A stretch of DNA of 64,000 nt, from positions 4,679,001 to 4,743,000 of the forward strand of contig NC_091871.1 in assembly GCF_019399895.1 (NCBI RefSeq), read 5' to 3'. The stretch is from Cardiocondyla obscurior (taxonomy: Eukaryota > Arthropoda > Insecta > Hymenoptera > Formicidae). Every line of letters begins with the position of its first letter. Positions within the stretch are counted from its first letter, which is position 1. This document shows positions 10,626 through 22,900 of the stretch, piece after piece. Position numbers and translations under genes: made by a program. Below the pieces are notes generated by a model. It had not been told where the DNA came from. It made no database searches and saw only the letters and a program-made list of their open reading frames with translations.

Positions 10626-13600
10626 CGCCGCGACATGAACGCGTCAGCTCGAGATGAGATGGACGAATTAAAGACGCGCCGAGTGAAACACGGAGGTCCT
10701 ATAAATTTTTATGGGTTAACATCTGTCCGTTCAATCAAAACATTAAAAGATTGCTACCATATAAAAGCTTGCCTGTTAATAATCAAGAGGTGTCGACATA
10801 CCATTTTTCTAGCTTCCTTTTACAACTTTTTTTTACAACTGAGCTATGTACGTAACAGTTTAACTCGCATGTTGGACAAACTCCAAATCCGGATCTGAAC
10901 ATTGCGCGGAAATCGCTCTTGGCAAGTGCGTTTGAAAATATTATTCCGGAAGAAGCGGAGACGCGCGGCGCGCATGTTAATTGCCCTCGTTTGAAAACAC
11001 GTGCATAACGAGAAACCGGACGAGACACTTTGGTGCGCAATTTTATCGCGGCCGCGTAATGTACACGTCGCATCGGGCGCGCGCCATCATGAGCGTCCGG
11101 TGTGTCGCGGGTAGCGCGGGGTGGCGTCGTTTTTCACGAGCTCGTCGGCACGACGGATGCATATTAATCGCGCGCACGATGCACGGCAAAATAAAATCAC
11201 CCGAAAAAAAAAAGAATAGCCCGCCTTCTTTCGCATTCGTCGCTCGTTTTTTTCGGCATTTTATTGCGCGTCCCGCGGCTGTCTATCCGTGCACGTGTCG
11301 TCGATGCACGGATGAAGAAAACCTCCCGTGCAATGATGCGCCTCCCTCTCAGGTCGAAGAGTGCACTTTAGCGTTCCGGCGAGATGATTTATTCGACATT
11401 TACTTTCGAGCTTTAACTCTCATTAAAACAACCTAACCGCGGCAAACGATCCTGTTCCTCCCTTTTTCGTTTTTTTTTCTTATCTTCTTATTTCTCCCCT
11501 GTTCCTCTTCTCTTTTCGTTCTCTGCCTTTCTTTTTCTTCCCTTACTTTTCGCTCTTCGACGAGAAAATGTGGGCTTCGACATGCCACGGAAATCGCCAC
11601 GATGCAAGGAATTTTTAACAGTTCCTGAATAACTTCCCTCTAGCTTTCTATCCATACTATTCGAAAACACGCGGTGAATAAAAGGGAACTTTTATGGAAA
11701 CTCGGACGACATGTAACAATTTGTTTGAGTAAGCGATGTATTGTATTAAAATTTTTTTTTTAATTAATCGATATTCCGTCGACGAGAGCTTGAACATTTC
11801 CAATTATTACAAGCCATTAAAAACATCCGACGTTACACATCTAATTAACCCATATACTAGCACAAGAATGCCTATTGTCGCCTGTTGAATTATTCAATCT
11901 ATACGTTCGAATAATTAGATAAATGACCATTGCTCATGCGCCGACATTACAATTATTAATTATGTTCAAAATTACGTCGCGCGCACGTGCTCGCATCTTT
12001 TACGCGCCCTTCGAAACGCATTAACGTCACGTTAATTGGGTGGTAATGTAATCGCACATGGCATAACGCAATTTCACAGAGATTACGCTCGCCATCACCC
12101 TCCTGTGTGACTAGTGAGTAACAGGCATACGAAATGCCTATAGGTACGTGTTTTGATCGACGCCACGCGGGATGATTCTTCGCTGCCTCGTCACGAAAAG
12201 AATTCACACGTAAAAATACATTTAACAAAATGTATAATATAGGTCTTTAAATTATCGGCGCGTGATATCGCGGCGTCTGGCGACACGTTTTCAAATATAG
12301 CCGCGATAAGGTAGCAAGAAAGCCGTAACGGTTGTTTTCGAAGATTCCGAGTAATTAAAATACCTCGCGTACAAGTAAGAATGTACGGCCGAGAAGATTT
12401 CCTGAAAGATACGGGGCCCCGGCTCGAGCGCACGCTGGGTCTAATCGAGCTTCGGATTACCGGATCCTTTGAACACGCGTCACTCAATTCACCTGTCGGG
12501 CGATTATCGCGGCGATAAGCTCGCGGAATGGCTCGAATGCAGCGCGATTAGCAGTGGTATCTCTCGACGATTGTCGATCAGCGGCGTGCTCAATCTTTCA
12601 GGCAGTTGCGCGAAGAGAGAGCTCGCGGACAACGATATCGCGGCGATAACGCGGTTGCCCGCTCGGTGTGGGATTTATAAGCGTGGACGGGCGTAAACGA
12701 TTATATTCGGACGGCGCAAAGCGAGTTATCGGGCGTAAATTAATACCCCGGTTCGCCTCGCTCGGCCAATAGGTGTAACGCCGTGCATCGCGGCTATTCA
12801 TTGCTTTAATTGACGTCCACGCGGCCGCGAGAAACTCGTCGAGCTCACGCCCGGCTCTATCCACACTTTTGTTTTCTCTGTCAGCTCTCTAGAAATAGTC
12901 AAACATGCTTCCACTCCACGAAACCTAAGCACACAACGCGAAAGTACACACGCGAGAGCTGGCTCTTCGTCCATATATCGCAAGGTACGGGGCGTATTCA
13001 TTGAGCACACGTTGAACAAACTCGGCGGACTTGTCCGAGGGGCAGTACGCTGTTAAAATATCTGAGAATGTAAGTAGTTGGATATTGCATCTGTACGTAA
13101 GACGTTCATATCGAAATAATTGGACACCTATCTCGCAGCCACGTCGACGTTAGCGCGCATTTTTTCCCGACGCGCATCTGCGTATTTTAATGACCGGAGC
13201 GCTTCCTCTCGTGTGCGAATTTATTTTCGGTATCGCTAATATATTTTTCAAAGCAGACGTTCAGGCGAGACGCATTCGCACGTCAAACGTCGGACGATTA
13301 TTAGAAGAATAGAAAGAGTTCCAATGCGGAGTTTTTTCAGAAATTGGCTACGAAACTTGCATAGACGATATTTACGGGCGCGTGAGGGGATCGATTGTCA
13401 GAAAACGTAGTAGCGTTCTACAATGAGGCATTTACGGGCGTCCCCGTGGCGTCTGTTTCTCGTGTTTTGCTTGCCAGAAGAAAAGATGTTTTTTGTCGGC
13501 CCTTATTGAACTGAATTACGGTCCAAATCGAGAGGGGGTGTCCGCCCTTCTGCTCGGAAGAGCGCGGGCCAATTCCGGATTCCAGGCAATTTAACCGACC

Positions 13601-16060
13601 GGCTCAGCGGGGCCATGCCATACGTGAAACCAGCACGATCGTGTTGCGGGATAAAGGGGCGCGTTTCACCCTTCCCTCGGCATGCTCCGGAACGAGCTTG
13701 TTATTTTTTACTGCGTGGAAGTCCCGACTTTAACAGTACGCAGTCAGTTTTACACCCGCTTGGCCGATAAAGGGATTGAAGAACGGAATAAGGTATTTAC
13801 GATCCCGCCGAGGGAAAGTATCTCGCATACACTTATCTCAAATTGTCATGTTAAGATTCTATACAATTAATTTTATTTTGCATTAAAAAAAAAGAGAGAG
13901 AGAGAGAGACACGTGGTCGAGTACTTTGAGAACAGATAAAGAAACTCTTGTTGGCTTTCTGGCCAGAAAGTTCAATTCCCTCGAATTAATTCACGTGCGC
14001 CTTTTGAAAAACAACGCGCACGAGAGTATACTTGCCGCTCGACTAAATAACTTCTTCACTTCGCAAGATATAAAGGGTGTTCTAGAACAATAAACTTCTT
14101 CATTTATAGGTATCTTATTAATTCAGTCTTAAAATTCGATAATTATTACTTGATAAAGCAAATTGCTAACTTTTAATGAGAAGTATCTTGCCAAGTTCTC
14201 TAATGTATCTGAATAACGTTCACTCGAATTAATTATAGAATAAATTTTACCACTACCAAGGTCTCCTTTACTTAAATGCCCGTAACTCGAGAAATTATCG
14301 GTGCTTCGACTAATTTATTGTTAAGAAACCATCGATTCCCCCCATGTTCGACTTCTGAATAAAAGGAATAAGGGTTTCCGAGACACCTTGTATAATGAAG
14401 AAACATCGCCGAACGAAGCGGGAGACAGTAAAGTTGTCTCATTCCGAGCACCTTTAACGCGGTAAGTGCTCCTCTCCGAACTGGTAGCATCCACGGGGCG
14501 CGGAACTGATGGCGACATAAACAAACACGTGTCTGCGGATGGGACCATTTGTAATGAGAATGGCGAACAACCGACGACAACGACGAACCGCGCACGTCGT
14601 TTATAGCGTTGCCCACGGCAGCCATTATTCCCGAAGTATCACCGGCTATACGAAAGCAGTCGTTTCCCATCACGAACCTGGAGTCTCATCTCGCGAGCTT
14701 CCGGGACACGCGTGCGAGATAAAGTCCTAAGTCAATTAGAGACGCGTTTTTCTAGAATATTATTTTTTTTACACACATTCGATATTAAGTTTTATACAAA
14801 ATTAAAAAAAAGAAAAGAAAATTGTTTCCCAAAAATTCTAAAGTTCTTCGAGTCTTTTTACTACGGATAACTTTTGTGATAGAGCGCCTTTTTAGAACGT
14901 CCCTGTCTTACATCTTACACTAATTTACGTAGTAATTTATTCTTACAGGAGTTTGTTCGTAAGAATCTTTTAATTCACATTAAAGAGCTCATTAAATCTC
15001 AGATTAAACTTTTTGAGAAAAGATCGACATAAATTATTTGGAAAAGTGGAGTTACTTATGAGTGTGCAAAATTATTTATTGTAAAAAATAGATAATTAGC
15101 GAATACGCTTCGAGATCATATTTCTTTCTTCCAATAAAATAACAGAAATTGTCTACCATAAAGCTTGTACGTGGCTTTCTCGATTTATCTCTTTCATTAC
15201 CCGTCCCGGAAGTCCCGTTTGAAAAAATCTGCTAGCTTGCAGATGAGAGATTAAATATTTTATCGTCAGCTCTGTTGAAGCCTTGATAAAGCTCTAATCC
15301 GGGAGTTCATTTAATCTTCCGGCTGCGCATACCGGTCCCGCGGGTGTTTCGAAAGTTGCGCGCCGCCTCCTGAAAATTGGATGAAAAGCACCGCGAGATT
15401 TTCTCGCCTCCAACTGATGTTTCGAAGTCTTTCGAACGCCGCGCAAACTCCATTACAAACGCTTTACAAGCACCAGTTCGCACCACCTGGTTTCTCAAAT
15501 ATTTACATTCGCACGTAATGCATTTTCGCGGCGCGTACTCGTCTTTGTAGCGCAATTAATCGGTTCCTATGCGAAATGTTTCTCACAAACGACGCTGCAT
15601 TCGATTTGTAAATTCTCCAAATTAACTAACTTTCGCTGTATATATTTTAATAGCAATTTAATAAAACATTAATTGTAACAGTAGCGCATTAAGTCACATT
15701 AAAAGAATCTGGCTTCTAAAAATGTTTTTAAAAAATTATAAACAAAATAAAAAAGTGACCCATGAAAAACGCTTTATAATTATTAGTTTCAGAGAAAATA
15801 TAACACCTGATAGCGCCGACAATTCAATTTTTTTATTAATGCAGCATTTCCGCTTCCAGATACTCCACGTTATACCTATTACGTAAAAAAAAAGAGCTTT
15901 TGTAACGAAAATTCGCGCGATTTCCTTCCGAACAATGGCCTCTTAAAGAAACGATTAAAAGAAATCCTTGTTGCACTGCGCGGCAATTAGCAGGGTTATA
16001 ATTAGGACAGTCGGTTGCAATCGTTAGTCGAATCGGTCGTTTTGTTCCAGTGTTAACGAC
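10626..16060. other. Non-coding, probably intronic, with CpG patches
   Basis: No gene recognised. CpG-rich patches lie at 11030-11330 and 12470-12800. The second holds two identical palindromic 14-mers (listed separately). A (GA)n run lies at 13893-13909. AT-rich DNA fills 14730-15900. A fragment reading AAAGGGTGTTCTAGAAC near 14081 resembles the reverse complement of sequence near 50510 and may be a decayed transposon end. A minus-strand open frame of 132 codons ending at 14272 starts with ATG but has no domain I recognise. Confidence 0.5.
12505..12649. promoter_or_regulatory. Two identical palindromic motifs, possible protein-binding sites
   Basis: TATCGCGGCGATAA occurs at 12505-12518 and again at 12636-12649, 131 bp apart in the same orientation. 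The 13-mer TATCGCGGCGATA is a perfect palindrome around a central G, and GCTCGCGG lies near both copies. Repeated dyads of this kind are typical of dimeric factor binding, though I cannot name a factor. Confidence 0.35.
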
Positions 16061-16470
16061 ATCCCCGACCCTCTTTCGTCGCCGACGAAAACGCGGGGCT
16101 GGGTTTCCGCGTTGGCGCGGCTCTCCTCCTCATTAACGTCGAGCCGCGATCCCGACGTGCGGCGGCGTTAACGCCTCGTTAGCGTTTCGCGAGCGGGACG
16201 TCGCGTTAGATAGGCGAGCCGCGCGCGATAATTTATTGGCTCGTAAATTTGCGCTTTCCCGAATATACCCGTGTGCACGCGCACACGCGCAGCGCGCCGC
16301 GTCTTTCTCGCCGCGCGATACGATTCCCCGTGGGCGTTTTGTCGCGCAAATCTCGCATCAAGAATCTGCAGGCGAACACCTACGGCGCGAACGAGAGGAC
16401 AAACATTCCCGGTAATGCGATAAATCGACTGGCACTCGTACTCGAGGAAATTACGGAACATTAGCGAAGA
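16061..16470. other. CpG island
   Basis: GC-rich and CpG-dense relative to its flanks, with no convincing coding frame (open frames occur on both strands, as expected where stop codons are rare). Possibly a regulatory island in the netrin intron. Confidence 0.4.
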
Positions 16471-16892
16471 TCGCACGAACACCAAAGCCGTGCCGGTTTA
16501 ACTCAGACGGCAAACATCTCGCCCACCATATACATATATATTCTTTTTAATCAATATGCTAGACATAAAAACAAAAAGTTACAAATAATATAAAATAAAT
16601 ATTTTAAGTAATTCTAACTTTAAAGAATCATTTTAAATTACCGTAACCTAGCCCGAGTAAAAAATGAGTAAGCGTTATCTAATGACTAGCTAATCAATCC
16701 GTGATTTATCTCGTAGCTGTCGAGCAAAACTCTCCAGCGCCGAGCCAAAAATATAACTCTCAAAATGTCAATAGTTAGCCACTAGCTAAGGAATATATCT
16801 AATCTACGCGATCAAACCACTGCTGCAAAATTAAAATAGCTAGATGAATTTTCACTGGGATAGTATCGCAATTCAGAGTTAATTTCTATTTT

Positions 16893-16935
16893 GCTCAAAA
16901 TTCACGGGCCTTGATAAATAGCGAGAATTTTGAGC
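16893..16935. repeat. Inverted repeat, 11-bp perfect arms
   Basis: GCTCAAAATTC (16893-16903) pairs with GAATTTTGAGC (16925-16935) across 21 bases. Function unknown. Confidence 0.7.
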
Positions 16936-19900
16936 GAGTATCGCATGACGATATTGAACGCGCGATGTCAAATACCCGCGCGCGTTTGTCTGCGTCGAGC
17001 CTTCATCGCGCGCGCGAAAATGACGCAGCGAACGCGATGAGTACGGACGATATAAATTTTTGCGAAGATGCGCTCTTGTGTGCGTGCACACAACCGAGCG
17101 CAACAGTTGGAGGTGGTGGTTCTATTGCGTATTGGAATTTTTTGTGCATGTATATATTTTTTTCTTTTTTTTTTTTTTAACTAAAAGCGGCATTATTCAC
17201 CAGCTTTCTCATTTTTCACCCCAAATGATCGGTGATCGGCACCTGTCGGTGCGTCAAAATAAAGCTAAAGAGTAATAAAACTGAAAAATTACGAGATGCA
17301 AAAATTCCACGCTACATAACTAAAGTATAAAAGTTTAAATAGAACAGAGAGATTGCTTTTACTTTTTAAATATACAATCTGCGTTTTAAAACATTTAGAT
17401 CAGAGAATCTCGATTTCGAAAACAGAGAATATTTTACGCTACTTCGTATTACTCGTCCAGAAAGTTATAATTACGTTTCTAAAAGTTCATCGCGACAGCC
17501 AATGAGCGTTGAATTTTACGCTCGAGACTCCAAGTTCATCGACTGTCGCATCTGGCTGCTTATGACTAATGTAAAACGAGCCGAGCTCGGAACATATTAA
17601 GATCTGAATACCTCTGTCAACGAGAAATCAAGTTCAAACAAAGAATTAAAAAAATGTACGATACGTGGTTGCCTCGCGCTAATAAGAGGAACGAAACCGT
17701 CCTCGCCTGGAGCGAATGGCGTGACGGTAGCCGCACAAGTCTAATCCCTCTTGTATATAATCACGCGTACCCTGTAAGACGATTTCATGCTTTCGGATTT
17801 CCAGACGTGCATTCCGTTCGCGCGTCGCACGCGCGATGCTACATGGAAACGTGTTCGAGACTCGATAATGCCTGACATCGCCGTCCCGGTCAGGTATCTC
17901 CGGGATCTCGGTGAAATCATTGCCGCGGTTTTCTCTTTGCGGCGAGCTTGTCTCGTCCCATGCCGTTCTATGCACAGAAACGTAGCAATCTCGGCAGACA
18001 GAAGCGCGCGGTTAGGACCCGCGGGAAGGGTAGATTGAGGAGAGAGCGTGACTCCAGCCGGTCGCTCAGATAATCGACGAAATGTAGTTACCCGGGCGAG
18101 ACCGAGAAACTCGGCAATTGTTGCCAATTTGTTGGGAGATCGTGCTACGTGCTGATTCTCGGGCTAATTCGTACAATTCGAGGAAGACAATGGAATAGAA
18201 TTATTATTTTTCGGAACTTTAACTGAAAACAAAGGGTGACTATTTCATTTGTTGATGATAAAAAATAAATTGCGTTTACAAAAAGTTTACCGTCAACATT
18301 TTATTTCAATAGATTGAACGTAACGGAAAATTGAAAATTTCAATAATTGTAATCAAAATATTAAATACAAAATTGATGCACGTGCACTTTATTTTAAAGT
18401 TATGCTGCAAATAAAGTAAATGCAAAATAATAATATTTGCACGTTGAATTGCATTATTTTTCGATTTCAATTTTAAAATATTCATGTTAAAATAATAAGG
18501 CTTCAAATTCACACAGAATCAGTATCGCTTACAGCTACTACCTGAGATTTCATTTTAAACCACACTGTAATTTTAGAGATTTTGCCTCAAGCTAATCCTG
18601 ATCCCAGTTCAGAACAGTTATATTTTGTTAATCTGCATGATTATCCATTATTATTATGACAGCTTTACAAGATAAAACGTTTACAACTTTATCAGCCATT
18701 TTTTTAATATCTTAAAAATCACCATCGGTAATAGCCGTCAGTAACCGTTATTTACCTATCAGCTAAATTTAATGCATTCGCAAAAAAAAAAAACAAAATC
18801 TAAAAGGGAAAGCGGCAGAATATCGTTTGAAGAGTTTTATAAATACAATTTTTTAATTGTCAATTTTTTAAATATTATATTGTGATAAAAATTTTGCACG
18901 AATATTTGAGCAAATTGAAAGACTTCTGCTTTTGACACATTTCGACTAGTCTAAGAGAGAGCAGTTGGGCGTGCATAAGCGAACGAAATCCTAAGCGAGT
19001 AATTCCGACGAGCTGTTGATAGCTGACCCGAGGGTTAATTGCACCCTCGGCGAGACTTCTCTATCCCTCGGTACCGTTCCGTAGTATCTCTCGCGTAGCA
19101 GACTGCAATCTCTAAAACGCACTTAATTCTATATAATCACCGATCATTTTTAGAAACGCCCCTATTGCTCGGTGAAAATTCCTTTTCTATTAATTGCTCG
19201 ACCGAAATCGATTGCGCGTCATTAAAATGTCGTTATTTGAAATTAAGATGATTTAACGTTACACGATAATTGACTTGTAAAACAGATTTCATATTAGATA
19301 TTTACATTGCACGAATCTGTTCCTACTACTGCATTACAATCATTACATTATGGCGTTATTGCATTAAATATGTACATTGTATACATTTTTTTTATACCCG
19401 ATAAAACTCTCATAATTATATATTTAAAAAGTTTTAATTATAATTGTATAATAAACATCTGTTGAAATATAAAATAGTCGAATTATCGCGTCACTTATTG
19501 TACGTACGCCTGTACGTCATAGATACGTGATAAATTATCTCAACGATCGATATTCTGTAAACGAGAATAAAAAGTTTAATTTTCTGGCGATAAGTCAAGA
19601 TACTGAAACTCCGAGTGGCGCAGTTATCTCTATTAAAAGTACCTTTATCTCGAACGTGTCATCCTCGAAATGCCGACTCTACGTAACAGTTCGCCTCTAA
19701 TAGAAACTTTGCTTCGCTACGGATTAATGAAACGTGTCACGCTGAGCGATCAATGGGAATTCTACCGATCGGAATTTCTTCGTATCGCCGCCCTCGTACA
19801 AAAGGATCCCCATTAGATTTGAGCTCGTTAGAGAGGCCAGACTGACGACGTGACGTGCGTTTCACGGACGGACTACCAGACACTGAAATGTTGCGGGAGG

Positions 19901-22900
19901 CTCGGGTGCCCAAGTTTCAAAGACGATTCGCCGACCTAAGTCAGGTATCATCAGCCGCGTTCGAAGGAGTTGATTGCCAGTTGTATCGATAACATCTGAC
20001 ACGGACGCTCGAGTTTTCGAAGCTAGCGATAGGTCACGAACCCTCCCGGCTAGAGCGTGTCTCGCGCGATGACTAGCGCCGGGTTGGCGATGGTCAAACC
20101 GTAAGCAACGTGCGTGTGTCGACTTTCTCGAAACAAAACTGCTGTCGCCTGGACATCTGTACATGGGTAACGCGATACGCTACTGTGATAACGCCGATAG
20201 ATAACAAGCGTTCTTTCTTTCGGATTTATTCTATAGACATCGTTTTATATCGATAACTTTTTATTATCGAATTCTATAATTTACATCGTTGTTTTGTGTT
20301 TTTTTTTTTTTATTATTTTATTATTGAACTATTTTATTTCATCGAAACACGTTCTAAAGCTATGTGGCAATTTCCTATTCGAGCGCCCAGATTAATAATA
20401 TAAATAACATAAACTGTAAAACCTAATCTCACACGTAAAAGACATCAATGAGATCGGAATCGCGCGCCCCGAAATCGTAAACGGCACGAGCTATGCAATT
20501 CGTCATGATTTATAGGTCGGTGTCTGCGCTCGGAGAAAGAAAAACGGAGACAGAAAGGACCGGTGTAGAAAATGTGGCATAATCCTTAGTGCACGAGCCG
20601 ATCGATCGTTAATCCCGATCTCGCGGGAGTAATACGGTCGTCTTAAATCAACGGAAAAGGCGCCTTCTTTAACAGTTAAGCCGAAGTGTAGGCTTTATCT
20701 GGGAATAAATAAGAGATTTGTGAAAGTCGGCCCCGTTTTGTCGATTCCCTCGAGGAAGAAAGAAACACACGTCGCTTACTCTACCGTCGCGATTATATGT
20801 ATAAAGTTTCTTTAACGAGTTGTGTAAATTAATCTCGTGTTACACGAACGGATAAACAGTACCGCGAAAACACAATGAGTTTTAATAATTGCGTGTGTAT
20901 GAAATACATTTCGCAAAAAATTAAACATATATAGTAAATTTTTTTAAAACAAAAGAATTATCGTAAAAAAAAAAAAAAAAAAAAAATGTTTTTCGCAGCG
21001 AAACAAATATCTATTGTTAAAAATTGTATTAACTCTTAAATCCCAGATATCCCTTTATACTCTGATAAATATATTTTTATATTGGGAGCTACGGGCACTA
21101 TTATTTTTCCAAATGAGAAAAAATATACGTGTTTTGACGTTTAACAAAGTGACGTGCTAGGTTCGCGGAGTATGGGACGTGTCCTCGCTACGTTCATCAC
21201 GGTGTCATTATTGTCCCAGGCAGGGAGAGTGTAACTAGATCAATTAGGAGATCTGCGTACGTGTTCCCTCGCACGTAGACGCACGTAAGTGCGCCGAAGA
21301 CGCGGGACGTGGCGGTGGCACGCATCCTGTCGCAATCGAATTAGGCTTCGTGGCGCTCTCGCGCCATCCAAGCTCGCCTTTCTCCGTTCGGCACGATGAG
21401 GACGAGAGACACGAAGGCGCGAAGTAATCCGTTTAAGGCCTCCCTAAGTGCAACGCGCGAGGCGACGCGAATCTCGCATGTGAAATGCGCGGACTCGCGT
21501 CTCGGGCACAATGGACCTCATTACACGGTATCGGCAAGATGGCTGGTAATTGAAGAGGTGCGTTTAGTCCGCTAAAAGCAACCCCCGCTTCCCAACTCCG
21601 AAGCCCCGCCATTCGAAGGAATTGAGTGCCGCGCGATGGAATTACTTGCTTCGAGTCCCTCATGCGACACGCGTGTCTATAAAAATTGCGACCTTCGACG
21701 TTTGCCGTGACGAACCCGCAGTTGAAGCGTCGAATGTACAAGTATCGCACAAGTCACGCTATTGTTTTACGAAGGGTACTACAAATTAAGGCCCTTGAAT
21801 ATGTATCTTCGATTAATAGCGGTATTGTACTTTTAAAGAATTTTATTTAAAAAAAAAAAAAAAAAGAAAAAAAAGAAAATCTCTATTAACTGATGCGTTC
21901 AATATTTAATTTCGGTTTAGGAACTGCACGGGAAATTTTATAATCTTAGGGGAGTGTACGAAAAGATCGAGGGTCACAATCATGCGCGGACCAAGCGATT
22001 CCGGCGACCACCCGGAAATGACTGTGCGAGTACGATTATAATGATCGCGTCGGTGTATCCCACCGTGGCACGAAAATTAGCTCGTAATTTTAGTACAGGT
22101 GTTCCTTGCCAACGTCCCACGCAGACCGGCAAAACTTTCGCCCGAAAGGCGGCTTCGTGCGCGCGCTGGTGCATTAATAATCAGTACATTAATAAGCGGT
22201 GGCCTTCTCTTTGGTCATGTTATTTTCGCGGAAGAGAGATTCGCACGTAAGGAGCCCGCCAATGCGAACCAGCGCGAACGGAGGTCCTCTTAAACGGATA
22301 TTAATTACCGACCGCCATTACCGAACTCACAATACCACTGGCAAAGGGGTTAACAAAACGGACGATTGAATTATGTACGCGCGCGTCCGAAAAGGAACGA
22401 GCGTTACTCCTCCATATGGCGATTGCAGAAAGAAAATATCCTTTATTTTTCAGCGCTGCAGCATTTTTTCATCAAGTTTAGCGTATAAAGTTTGTAGAGA
22501 TACAAGTACAGATGACGTAGATATGTACGTATCTCAAAGTTCTAAAATAATAATTATAAAAATAGCTAAAATAATTAACCGAACTCTCATTAAGCGATGA
22601 TCAAAAGCATTAATCGTTTTCTACTACCTCTCTTATTCAATCTATCTTTTATCTTTCTCTATTTTTTATTTGCTTTTTTTGCGGAATGACGTGGCAAACG
22701 TTATACGGGAAAAAGGGCCCCATGACGAAGGGCGGAGGCGCTCTTAATTAATTATTCCATGGGCGTCGCGCCGTTCAAAATTAAAATCGGTTCATTAAGC
22801 GGCGCTACGTGGAATTTTTTCCTAATCTGGCCGGCCGAAAAAGAACGAGGACGAGAGGGCGGCGGAAACGACAGCTACCGGTTTTCTATCTCGTTGAAGG

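Noticed and set aside
10981..11436. 151-codon frame with several cysteines, possible netrin EGF exon
   Set aside because: It begins at TTG, and its cysteine spacing does not match a laminin EGF module.
13375..13441. Direct repeat of ATTTACGGGCG
   Set aside because: Only 11 bases with unrelated flanks. Chance is a sufficient explanation.
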